Assembly: GCA_030624355.1 (NCBI GenBank)
Contig: JAUXKG010000022.1
Location: 1 to 13,422 of the forward strand
DNA length: 13,422 bases
Origin: Acidobacteriota bacterium
GTDB lineage: Bacteria; Acidobacteriota; UBA6911; RPQK01; JADFOI01
Reading direction: 5' to 3'
Shown: positions 1 through 6,535 of the stretch, piece after piece
How positions within the stretch are numbered: position 1 is the first letter of the stretch
Layout: each line of letters opens with the position of its first letter
Translations under genes and position numbers: made by a program
The notes under the pieces: generated by a model
Seen by the model: the letters and a program-made list of their open reading frames with translations, nothing else
What the model was told of the DNA's origin: nothing
Databases searched by the model: none

Positions 1-80
<80 letters not shown>

Positions 81-108
81 ATCTCGTTGACGGGCTCGCT
101 CTATCTGG

Positions 109-121
109 TTGTCAAAGATCA
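109..121 (-). promoter_or_regulatory. boxA antitermination element of the rRNA leader
   Basis: The minus strand reads TGATCTTTGACAA about 30 nucleotides before the 16S 5' end. This resembles boxA of rRNA leaders (core CTTTAACAA or CTTTGACAA), the RNA site bound by NusB and S10 for antitermination. It lies between the predicted transcription start near 160 and the mature 16S end. The call rests on motif and position only. Confidence 0.6.
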
Positions 122-166
122 CTGCTGGCCAAAGAGCCTTCTCAGGCCCCCGGCTGCGAACCCCTA

Positions 167-195
167 ATGATAGGAAACTTCGCCTGATCTTGCAA
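167..195 (-). promoter_or_regulatory. sigma70-type rRNA operon promoter
   Basis: On the minus strand, TTGCAA (195-190) is separated by exactly 17 bases from TATCAT (172-167), which match 4/6 and 5/6 of the -35 and -10 consensus. The start would be near 160, giving a leader of about 80 nucleotides that contains boxA. The discriminator reads TAGGGG, a GC-rich type usual at stringently controlled rRNA promoters. Short ACACGGATT repeats begin 4 bases upstream of the -35 box, where an UP element would sit. Confidence 0.65.
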
Positions 196-198
196 GAG

Positions 199-241
199 AC
201 ACGGATTAACACTGATTAGCGAACACGGATTGACACGGATT
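199..241. repeat. four spaced copies of ACACGGATT
   Basis: ACACGGATT occurs at 199-207, 223-231 and 233-241, with a one-mismatch copy (ACACTGATT) at 209-217. The start-to-start distances are 10, 14 and 10 bases. The array sits directly upstream of the rRNA promoter. I recall similar 'AATCCGTGT' repeats scattered through many uncultured bacterial genomes, but cannot confirm that here. Confidence 0.7.
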
Positions 242-257
242 AAGAAAGGTTCTTCTT

Positions 258-331
258 GTCAGTCGTCATCCCAGGCACTCGACACTCGTCAATCGTCAAT
301 CGTCAGAGGTCAGGGGGCAGGAGTCAGGGGG
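258..331. repeat. degenerate short tandem repeat of GTCA-type units
   Basis: The plus strand holds GTCAGTCGTCA (258-268), then CGTCAAT CGTCAAT CGTCA (287-305), then two copies of GTCAGGGGG (309-317 and 323-331). All are variations on a GTCA core. The last part overlaps the end of the M1-like gene: its stop codon (310-312) and last residues (PLTPAP) are encoded inside the repeat. No hairpin terminator is visible between 200 and 310. Confidence 0.65.
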
Positions 332-2328
332 TTAGGTTCCTCTTCTTCCAGCCCGATCAGACTGCTGGGCTTGGCGAAGGGCTGTTGAAGATACCTTTCA
401 GCTTCGGCCTGGGCTCCGTTGTAATCGACCTTCGTATTGATGGCTTTCTGATACTCAGCCCGGGCCCTCTGCCTTTGCCCCAGGATGTCATAGACCTTGC
501 CCAGGTTGATGTGAGACCAGGTCTCCACCCAAGCTGGCTTGAGATCTCCATTGAGGGAGTCGCGAAAGCTGTTGGCGGCACTGGAAAGATTCTGCTGGTC
601 AAGAAAGACCTCCCCCAGACGAAAATGGCCCAGTGAGCTTCTGGGATTCATCTCTGTAGCTTTCTCATATTCTCGAATGGCAGCCACAAACTCCCCCTCC
701 AGGCGGTACTCCTCTCCCAGAGCAATGTGGACCTCGATTTGCATGGTCTGGGAACGGGTGAGAATCTTGCCCTGAGGATCGAATCTGATCCGCAGAGGCA
801 TGGTTGCAGTTAAAAAAGTGAAGGGGTTGATCTTTCCATTAACCTTCAACTGTTTCTCTTCAGGTTCCCCTTTGGTCTCGATGATCAAATCCAGAGGCAT
901 TCGAAAAAGCTCCAGAGTCTGTTTGACCTGTCCTCGAATTTTGAAACTTCCATCTTTCAGCTTGTAGATCGTATAGTCGACCCGAAACTCGGGTACGCCC
1001 ACTTGGTCTACCCACTGGACGAAAAACCAGCTGTAATCGACCCCCGTCCGCTCTCGAAGAAAATCGACCCATTCTCTAGTGATGGCCGCCTGCCCTGATT
1101 TTTCACGGTACCACTCACTTAAGATGGTGTGAAGTTTATCGCGCCCCACGATTTGAGAGAGCATGTACAAAACCCAAGCACCTTTGGCGCTCACCACAGA
1201 CTCGTACTCATCAGAGCCGATACCCAACTCGAGTCCCTTGCTGACCGGTGCCTGACTTTCGTACTTGAGGGCCTGAATAGCCTGGCCAGCCAGTTGAGCG
1301 GAAAACTGCTCCGGGTGTTTGACTTCAAAGTATCGAAGCGCGGCATAGGTGGCAAAACCATCGGCCAGCCAGGCATCGGAAGGCCTTGCAAACCGCACCG
1401 AGCATCCCCACCATTGGCGGGCGACCCTTCTGGCCAGCTCCATCCTGGAGGAGGATGGCTTCTGCAAAATTGCCGACTCCAGCAGAATCAGACCGGAGCA
1501 CCCCGCAGAAGGCAGATCCACGTTTCCAATCTGAACCAGATTCAAACCCGACCAGGTATAAGGACCGTACTCGCTTTGAAAAAACTCGAGCATCTGAACC
1601 ACGTCCTCGGCCAGAGGCTGCGGATCCTGATCAAAATCTTCGGTTACAAAGAGGGTCACCGGCAGTGCCAGGTCAGTAAATCTGCGCCGGAAGAAGCGTG
1701 CCATGACCACCGGAAGTTCGGTCAGAGGCTGCCGGCTCTCCCAGGTGAAGACCTCACTCACCCCCTCCGTTTCGATGGACGAGAGCTCGCCGGGAGCCAC
1801 AACGCTAAATCCCAGAGGAACGATGACCCGAACCGTGGCACTGGCAGCATCCAGGGTTAGTCGGTGGGACGGGAACCATAACCCCTCACTCAAAAGCAGC
1901 GCTCCCTCGCGATGAATCACGGCCCGCTCAGTCTGCGGAGCATCCAGAAACGCGTACTGCTCACTTTCCAGAATCCCTTCAAACTCAAAGATAAGGGTCT
2001 TTTCCTCTCCTTTGCTGAAGGGTTCGGGACCGCGGACCCTCAAGCGGGTACTATCAAAATCATCAAAGGAGGTGGCGTACTGGACACCCTCTTCATCGGT
2101 CACCTCAAAAAGGGTGAGACGGGCGTTAATCTCAAAAGGCACGGAAGCACTGTCTTCCAACATCACCAGGCTGATCTTGACCTGTCCCCACAGAAGACTC
2201 TCTTCCGGCACGATCTCAACATTGATTTCGTAGTGTTCAACATCGATGGGAGAGACCGTCGGCTGCTGTTGGGCCACAGCAGAATCCAGAAACATCAGAA
2301 AAGAAAACAGAAAGCAAGATATCTTCAT
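310..2328 (-). CDS. secreted M1 aminopeptidase-like protein with TPR tail, catalytic residues lost
   Basis: This 672-residue protein starts with a signal peptide (residues 1 to about 20: MKISCFLFSFLMF, then a VAQ-type cleavage site), so it acts outside the inner membrane. An M1-like N-terminal beta region is followed by the region of the gluzincin fold: QWWG (305-308), WLADGFATY (320-328) and KGAWVLYML (382-390) are clear M1 landmarks. The catalytic positions are changed: HExxH reads RRVAR (300-304), the third zinc ligand Glu is D323 at the exact spacing, the GxMEN site reads about AGCSG (275-279), and the Tyr of YxKGA is S380. About 536-640 forms TPR-like helices. The start at 2328 is preferred over 2391 because it directly precedes the signal peptide, has AGGGGG about 9 bases upstream, and lies 4 bases after lpxB. 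It is probably a binding or scaffold pseudoenzyme and the last gene of the mnmA-lpxB operon. The reading frame is intact, so it is not an obvious pseudogene. Confidence 0.85.
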   Translation of the reverse strand: MKISCFLFSFLMFLDSAVAQQQPTVSPIDVEHYEINVEIVPEESLLWGQVKISLVMLEDSASVPFEINARLTLFEVTDEEGVQYATSFDDFDSTRLRVRGPEPFSKGEEKTLIFEFEGILESEQYAFLDAPQTERAVIHREGALLLSEGLWFPSHRLTLDAASATVRVIVPLGFSVVAPGELSSIETEGVSEVFTWESRQPLTELPVVMARFFRRRFTDLALPVTLFVTEDFDQDPQPLAEDVVQMLEFFQSEYGPYTWSGLNLVQIGNVDLPSAGCSGLILLESAILQKPSSSRMELARRVARQWWGCSVRFARPSDAWLADGFATYAALRYFEVKHPEQFSAQLAGQAIQALKYESQAPVSKGLELGIGSDEYESVVSAKGAWVLYMLSQIVGRDKLHTILSEWYREKSGQAAITREWVDFLRERTGVDYSWFFVQWVDQVGVPEFRVDYTIYKLKDGSFKIRGQVKQTLELFRMPLDLIIETKGEPEEKQLKVNGKINPFTFLTATMPLRIRFDPQGKILTRSQTMQIEVHIALGEEYRLEGEFVAAIREYEKATEMNPRSSLGHFRLGEVFLDQQNLSSAANSFRDSLNGDLKPAWVETWSHINLGKVYDILGQRQRARAEYQKAINTKVDYNGAQAEAERYLQQPFAKPSSLIGLEEEEPNPLTPAP

Positions 2329-2332
2329 CCGG

Positions 2333-3529
2333 CTAGTTCCCCCTACTTGCCAGAAAACTGCCCACATGACTGGCAGCCTGTTCATAAGCATCCTGGGTGC
2401 CCAGTTTGCTGGAGATCAATTGGAGATCTTTTCTGACCTGGTCGCGGCGCTCCCGGCTCTGCAGCAGTTCCAAAACATGGTCTCCAATATTTTGCCCCGT
2501 CGCTTCCAGCTGAATGAACTCGGGGACCACCTTCTTCCCGGCAATCAGATTGGCCAGACAATAGGTGTCGGCACTGACGCGTGGCCGGATCAGGAACCAA
2601 CTGGGCCAGGATATGCGATACATCATGGCAAACGGGACTCCAAGCAGGCTGGCTTCCAAAGTGGATGTTCCACTCTTAATCACCGCGCAGGTGGCCCGGG
2701 GCAACAGCTGGCCAATCTCCTCCTCCCGGATCTCCAGATCCAGGGAACCGTTTCCACGATCGATCCATCGCTGATAGACGGCAGACAACTGTTCTCTATC
2801 GATCTCGGGAGCCTTGATGACCCAAAACCGGACCCCTTGTCTCTCCGCCACATGTCGGGCGGCATCCAATTGGACGGGAAAGATCTGCTCCACCTCCCTT
2901 TTGCGGCTGCCCGGCAACAGCGCCACGATGGGCACCTGCCGGTCGACCCCGAATTGGTCCGCCTTCTCCTCCCTCTCCTGAGCCGGTGGGACTGCCGAGA
3001 CCACCGACGGGTTACCGACGTAGTGGGCTTCAATTCCTCGACTCCGGTAGTATTCTTCCTCAAAGGGGAAAACCACCAGCATCAAATCCACATAACGCCG
3101 GATCTGTTCGACTCGTGAGGAACGCCAGGCCCACACCTGCGGACCAATGAAGTAACAGATGGGAACGTTCATGGCTTTCAACCGGCTGGCCAGGCGTAGA
3201 TTGAAGTCTGGAAAGTCGACAAGAATCGCCAGCTGAGGCCGTCGCTTGCCTACTTCCGCCAGGATCTGTCGGTACAGCTTCCAGTAGTTGGTCATCTGCG
3301 AGAGCGCCTCCCAGGTTCCGATGGCGGAGAGCTTGGAGACATCGATCAAAAGCTCGACACCGGCCTCCCTCATGCGGGTTCCACCACTGCCGAACCCGTC
3401 GATATTCCACTGCGGATTCCATTTTTTCAATTCTGCGATCAATCCGGCGGCGTGTCGTTCTCCCGAGGTTTCACCAGTAACCACCAGAATAGGAATGTCT
3501 TGTGACGTCATGAGAAGGGGTGCCGACAT
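2333..3529 (-). CDS. lpxB: lipid-A-disaccharide synthase LpxB
   Basis: LpxB is a GT19 glycosyltransferase. It joins UDP-2,3-diacylglucosamine and lipid X to give the lipid A disaccharide at the inner membrane. Family motifs appear in order (numbering from 3529): GETSGE (19-24), DFPDFNL (105-111), GPQVWAW (129-135), LPGSRKREVE (205-214), then SGTSTLEASLLGVP and LANLIAGKKVVPE in the C-terminal Rossmann half. At 398 residues it has ordinary family length. The start is uncertain: ATG at 3529 leaves 4 bases after mnmA, the same gap as to the next gene; ATG at 3511 (MTSQDIPILVV) is nearer the usual LpxB N-terminus; the upstream TTG at 3556 would overlap mnmA. None has a strong ribosome binding site, so coupling to mnmA translation is likely. 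Its presence indicates a lipid A-bearing outer membrane. Confidence 0.96.
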   Translation of the reverse strand: MSAPLLMTSQDIPILVVTGETSGERHAAGLIAELKKWNPQWNIDGFGSGGTRMREAGVELLIDVSKLSAIGTWEALSQMTNYWKLYRQILAEVGKRRPQLAILVDFPDFNLRLASRLKAMNVPICYFIGPQVWAWRSSRVEQIRRYVDLMLVVFPFEEEYYRSRGIEAHYVGNPSVVSAVPPAQEREEKADQFGVDRQVPIVALLPGSRKREVEQIFPVQLDAARHVAERQGVRFWVIKAPEIDREQLSAVYQRWIDRGNGSLDLEIREEEIGQLLPRATCAVIKSGTSTLEASLLGVPFAMMYRISWPSWFLIRPRVSADTYCLANLIAGKKVVPEFIQLEATGQNIGDHVLELLQSRERRDQVRKDLQLISSKLGTQDAYEQAASHVGSFLASRGN

Positions 3530-3533
3530 CTGA

Positions 3534-4694
3534 TCACTGCAAGTCGCTGGCAGCAATCCGCTGGGTGATCCAGCCTCCTCCCAGGACCCGTTCTCCGTCG
3601 TAGAAGACGGCCGCCTGCCCGGGTGTCACCGCCATTTGGGCCGTCTCGAAGATGACCCTGGCCGTCCAGGCCGAGGAGGAATTCTCTTTTGTCTTCTCTA
3701 GAACAATCGAAGCAGGCGCTTCTCGATGTCGGGAACGGATTTTCACCTTGACCCGAGACGGCTTGCTCGGATAACGACCGGAAATCCAGTTGACCCGGTC
3801 AGCAACTAGTCCTCGGCTATACAGGTCCTCCTGGTACCCCACCACCAGGACGTTACGGCGAACATCCAGTCGAAGTACGTAGAGGGGGCGGTGATGAGCG
3901 ATGCCCAAACCTCGGCGCTGTCCAACCGTAAACTGGAAGATGCCGGAATGAGTTCCCAGTCGGCTTCCATCCTTGAAGAGAATCGGTCCACTCTGGTCAG
4001 CTTGCTCCAGCAGCGGCAGCAAATTTTGATTCACTTCGGAGGCGTGACGACGAATGAAGGCCGGGTAATCCCCGTCCGGTATGAAACAGATCTCCTGGCT
4101 CTCTGGCTTGGTCGCCGTCAACAGTCCATGGGAACGGGCAATTTCACGAATCTCTCCCTTCTCATAGTGGCCAACCGGGAAGGAGATACTGGATAACTGC
4201 TCCTGGGTCAGCTCGAACAGATAATAGGACTGGTCCTTGCCGGCATCCTTCCCCTTCAACAGCAGATAACCTTCGTCGGCATCCGAAACCAGACGAGCGT
4301 AGTGTCCGGTAGCGACTTGGGAAATGCCCATCTGACGGGCAAACAGCAACAATCTGTCGAACTTCAGAAAAGTGTTGCAAAGCGTGCAGGGAATGGGGGT
4401 GGTCCCATTCAGATAACTGTTGATGAAAGGTTCCACCACCTTGCGCTCGAACTGTTCCTGCATATTCAGGACATAAAAACGAAACCCCAGGTGATCGGCA
4501 ACTCGCCGAGCGTCGTACACATCATCAAGCGAACAGCACTTTCCAAACTGGGGTGCACCGTTGCTGGTCGGATTGCGGCGGTAATCCCAGAGCTGCATGG
4601 TGCAGCCCATCACCCGGTGACCTGCCTCCTTGAGCAGGGCGGCCGCAGCCGAACTGTCCACACCACCGCTCATAGCTACCAACACGTCATTCAT
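3534..4694 (-). CDS. mnmA: tRNA-specific 2-thiouridylase MnmA
   Basis: MnmA adenylates and thiolates U34 in the wobble position of Lys, Glu and Gln tRNAs, in the cytoplasm. The 386-residue sequence is of family length and complete. The N-terminal PP-loop SGGVDSS is at 9-15 and binds ATP. CTLCN (103-107) supplies the first catalytic Cys, C106, equivalent to E. coli C102. ATGHYAR (128-134) and KDQSYYLF (153-160) follow. C203 in EICFIPDGDY is the second catalytic Cys. FTVGQRRGLGI and the C-terminal beta-barrel domain complete the family pattern. Its ATG overlaps the stop of the preceding gene (ATGA), which argues for coupled translation, and lpxB follows within a few bases. Pairing mnmA with lpxB looks like an operon of housekeeping convenience rather than a shared pathway. 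Confidence 0.97.
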   Translation of the reverse strand: MNDVLVAMSGGVDSSAAAALLKEAGHRVMGCTMQLWDYRRNPTSNGAPQFGKCCSLDDVYDARRVADHLGFRFYVLNMQEQFERKVVEPFINSYLNGTTPIPCTLCNTFLKFDRLLLFARQMGISQVATGHYARLVSDADEGYLLLKGKDAGKDQSYYLFELTQEQLSSISFPVGHYEKGEIREIARSHGLLTATKPESQEICFIPDGDYPAFIRRHASEVNQNLLPLLEQADQSGPILFKDGSRLGTHSGIFQFTVGQRRGLGIAHHRPLYVLRLDVRRNVLVVGYQEDLYSRGLVADRVNWISGRYPSKPSRVKVKIRSRHREAPASIVLEKTKENSSSAWTARVIFETAQMAVTPGQAAVFYDGERVLGGGWITQRIAASDLQ

Positions 4695-5563
4695 GGCTCT
4701 ACGGTCCTGTCTGGTTCACTGACGATGGAACTCCACATAATACCCCGAGAAACAACCTCGATCTGCGGGTAGGGCACAGAAACTTCATAACGCTCAATCT
4801 GCCTGGCGCTTTGCTGATAACCCCGGTTAATCCTCTCACACACGGTGACCAAATCTTGTCTCAGATCATCCAACCGTCCCTGAACAGCCGGGACCGTTTC
4901 ACCCTTCCAATCCAAACTGGGGACATTCTCCGGCTGCCAACAATCGCGAAAGGCCCAAAGACTCTCACGCACTGAGAAGAGCAGATCCCTTACCCGCTCC
5001 AGTCTGAGATTGGCGGAGTCCTCATCTTCCTCACACTCTCTCTCCATTTCCTTGATCAACTTCTCCTCCAGTTCCAAATAGCGGTGGACAAAAACGTCCC
5101 AAAATTTCTTCTGCTCCTCCAGCCACTCCTCGAATACCTGGTCCTGGCACCGCAACAGAAACTCCTCCTTGCTCTCTCCAGGATGGGAATACATCCCGAA
5201 AGACTGGTTCTTCCAGATCTGAGGACGGAAATGGTTGGTCAGATAGTGAACAAACTTTGAGTCGCTCCAGGCAGGCCACTCGAAGTCAGAAGGGGGTGGA
5301 ATCTCCACCAGCCAGTCCGGGTGGATCTGACACACCATATCTGGGGTCCAGGACAGGTCACCTTCTGCCAACCACTCCGCCTGAAAAAAGGCCCGATAAG
5401 AATCACGATACTTTGAACGAACATCCTGCAGCTCCAAGTCGACCTCAAAGAGCAAAGCCGGCTGGTCACTCGGCTCGGTCCTGTTCAAACGATAGTGTTT
5501 TAACTGAAAGGAGCTGTCCACGCTGGCCTCGACAGGAGAATTATAGCATGCACCGTTATCCAT
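4691..5563 (-). CDS. uncharacterised protein with PGES motif and acidic coiled coil
   Basis: I do not recognise this 290-residue protein as a named family. It has no signal peptide or membrane segment, so it is probably cytoplasmic. Residues 20-120 are rich in Trp, Asp and Pro. Then comes FGMYSHPGESKEEFLLR (122-138), and a strongly charged helical stretch (about 140-205, EEWLEEQKKFW, LELEEKLIKEMERE) likely to form a coiled coil. It ends with IEVVSRGIMW (268-277). From memory, a 'YSxPGES-xx-F' block followed by a charged coiled coil also closes some large DUF87/HerA-like ATP-binding proteins; here it would stand alone, without the ATPase. It is the first gene of the mnmA-lpxB operon, and its stop overlaps the mnmA start by 4 bases. 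The ATG at 5563 has a poor ribosome binding site, and a good extended -10 box lies inside its first codons. GTG at 5521, preceded by GAGG, may therefore be the true start (276 residues). Confidence 0.75.
   Translation of the reverse strand: MDNGACYNSPVEASVDSSFQLKHYRLNRTEPSDQPALLFEVDLELQDVRSKYRDSYRAFFQAEWLAEGDLSWTPDMVCQIHPDWLVEIPPPSDFEWPAWSDSKFVHYLTNHFRPQIWKNQSFGMYSHPGESKEEFLLRCQDQVFEEWLEEQKKFWDVFVHRYLELEEKLIKEMERECEEDEDSANLRLERVRDLLFSVRESLWAFRDCWQPENVPSLDWKGETVPAVQGRLDDLRQDLVTVCERINRGYQQSARQIERYEVSVPYPQIEVVSRGIMWSSIVSEPDRTVEP
5540..5548 (-). promoter_or_regulatory. extended -10 promoter element for the mnmA-lpxB operon
   Basis: The minus strand reads TGCTATAAT, a perfect -10 hexamer with the TGn extension, which can work without a good -35 box; none is seen at 16-18 bases. 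Transcription would begin near 5533. That is downstream of the ATG at 5563 but 12 bases before the GTG at 5521. It lies between a hairpin likely to end upstream transcription and the first gene of the operon. Confidence 0.45.
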
Positions 5564-5608
5564 CCTGGGGTGGATTCTGAAGCGGGGCTGGCAGGACAGG
5601 CGACCTGA

Positions 5609-5644
5609 GAAAAATGGGGACAGTCAACCCTGTCTCCATTTTTC
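5609..5644. terminator. A-tract/hairpin/T-tract, possible bidirectional terminator
   Basis: Arms 5609-5623 and 5630-5644 are inverted repeats of 15 bases (GAAAAATGGGGACAG / CTGTCTCCATTTTTC) with one G-T mismatch that would be a G-U pair in RNA, around a 6-base loop. A-rich outer ends on one side and T-rich on the other let it work as an intrinsic terminator in either direction. On the minus strand it would stop transcripts leaving the sigma gene. I recall ATGGGGACAG palindromes as typical of REP-like repeats moved by RAYT transposases; no such gene is in the window. Confidence 0.55.
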
Positions 5645-5651
5645 TTCGGCG

Positions 5652-5757
5652 AGCCCGGATAATGCATAGGTTCTCGTCACGAAGCGCCGAAAGCGCCGGT
5701 CCTGACAAGGCGCGCGATATCGGCGATGCAGTAGAGAATTTATGCATGATCCGGGCT
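5652..5757. repeat. imperfect palindromic repeat element, copy A
   Basis: The ends are 24-base inverted repeats (5652-5675 and 5734-5757; 21 of 24 paired; inner end TTCTC/GAGAA, outer end AGCCCGG/CCGGGCT). Inside are nested stems CGCCGA/TCGGCG (5685-5690 with 5720-5725) and GCGCC/GGCGC (5693-5697 with 5709-5713). The core words TCTCGT, GCGCCG, CCTGACAA and GCAGTAGAG recur in the same order in copy B at 7999-8157, on the opposite strand. The right end supplies the TAG stop of the sigma gene. Probably a small non-coding mobile or REP/MITE-like element. Confidence 0.65.
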
Positions 5758-6325
5758 AGTGCACGAGTTCTTTTTTCAGGGCCTTGCGTCCGTAGTAGAG
5801 ACGTGATTTGACGGTTCCCTCAGGGACACCCATAATTCCCGCGATCTCAGAGATGGTGTGCCCTTTCAGATCGTGCAATCGAACCACACGACTGTGTTTA
5901 TCTCCCAGACCCTCCAGAGCACTGTGAATCTTTTGACTCGTCTCCCTCTGCAACGCCTCTTCAAACGGCGTCCTGGCACTGGGATCGGGAAACTCAGCCG
6001 TTTCAGAGATGTCGGCATCCAGACGCTGAGAATGTTTCTTGTTCTTTCGAATCATCTCCAAACACACATTGACGGTAATCCGATTGATCCAGGTGGTCAG
6101 TCTGGAGTCTCCGCGAAAGTGCCTGGCACCTCGAAAAATGTTTAAGAAGGTCTCCTGCAGCGCGTCCTGGGCGGAATAGTCCTCTTTCAGAATTCTCAGA
6201 GCAGTCCGGTAGATTCTCTCCTGAAAACGGGTGAAGAGTTCGCCGAAGGCTCCCTCGTCACGAGCCTGAACTCTGGCCATCAGGTGGGCTTCCAACGGTG
6301 ATACGGTGGCGATGTAGTTTCCCAT
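5756..6325 (-). CDS. ECF-type sigma-70 family RNA polymerase sigma factor
   Basis: This 189-residue protein has only the sigma-2 and sigma-4 regions, as in ECF sigma factors, which direct RNA polymerase to stress or envelope genes. Sigma-2 is at about 24-96 (ARDEGAFGELFTRF, then SAQDALQETFLNIFRGARHF for region 2.3-2.4 and WINRITVNVCLEMIR). A linker of about 30 residues follows, then sigma-4 at about 128-186 with the helix-turn-helix ISEIAGIMGVPEGTVKSRLYYGRKAL-like segment. The ATG at 6325 has GGAGG 9 bases upstream. A consensus sigma54 promoter lies just before it, and the NtrC-type regulator gene is next upstream, so expression is probably driven by that regulator. No anti-sigma gene follows: the stop codon is formed by repeat copy A, and the next gene is unrelated. 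Target genes cannot be told from this window. Confidence 0.93.
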   Translation of the reverse strand: MGNYIATVSPLEAHLMARVQARDEGAFGELFTRFQERIYRTALRILKEDYSAQDALQETFLNIFRGARHFRGDSRLTTWINRITVNVCLEMIRKNKKHSQRLDADISETAEFPDPSARTPFEEALQRETSQKIHSALEGLGDKHSRVVRLHDLKGHTISEIAGIMGVPEGTVKSRLYYGRKALKKELVH

Positions 6326-6351
6326 AATCTGTGTCCTCCAGGGAAAAGCTA

Positions 6352-6368
6352 TTGCAAGCCCCGTGCCA
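6352..6368 (-). promoter_or_regulatory. sigma54 (-24/-12) promoter of the ECF sigma gene
   Basis: The minus strand reads TGGCAC, five bases (GGGGC), then TTGCAA. It matches the sigma54 consensus TGGCAC-N5-TTGCA without mismatch, including the invariant GG and GC 10 bases apart. Transcription would start near 6342, just before the GGAGG at 6339-6335 and the ATG at 6325. Orientation, spacing and the neighbouring NtrC-type activator all agree. Confidence 0.85.
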
Positions 6369-6377
6369 AACAGTTAA

Positions 6378-6535
6378 AGTGTTGAAAACAAATAGTTAAG
6401 TAGGTTTGTCTGTCGGCTATAGTGTTAAATTAATTGACAGATAGAAGGGAGCAAATGGGTCTCAAAGCGGGACAGGGAGGGGTTTAGAGAGGAGTGTACA
6501 TACATTTTACACTATTCGTATATTCAATTAACACT
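6378..6535. promoter_or_regulatory. cluster of AGTGTTAA-like motifs, candidate enhancer sites
   Basis: The AT-rich 202-base gap between regulator and sigma gene holds four related words: AGTGTTGAAA (plus, 6378-6387), AGTGTTAAAT (plus, 6421-6430), AGTGTAAAAT (minus, 6513-6504) and AGTGTTAATT (minus, 6535-6526, over the regulator's stop). They lie roughly 35 to 195 bases upstream of the predicted sigma54 start, the usual range for NtrC-type activator sites. The segment 6421-6440 also resembles 10341-10360 upstream of the kinase. No binding evidence exists beyond pattern and place. Confidence 0.4.

Noticed and set aside
199..331. Repeats as a CRISPR array
   Set aside because: Units are only 5-9 bases, unevenly spaced, without spacers of constant length or cas genes.
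1129..1860. Plus-strand open frame of 243 codons
   Set aside because: It is antisense to the M1-like gene, whose frame has signal peptide and family landmarks; the antisense product has no recognisable domain.
310..2328. The M1-like gene as a pseudogene
   Set aside because: The frame is open over 672 residues, with signal peptide, ribosome binding site and well-kept non-catalytic landmarks; residue replacement, not decay, explains the lost active site.
2246..3118. Plus-strand open frame of 290 codons
   Set aside because: It is antisense to lpxB, which carries all family motifs.
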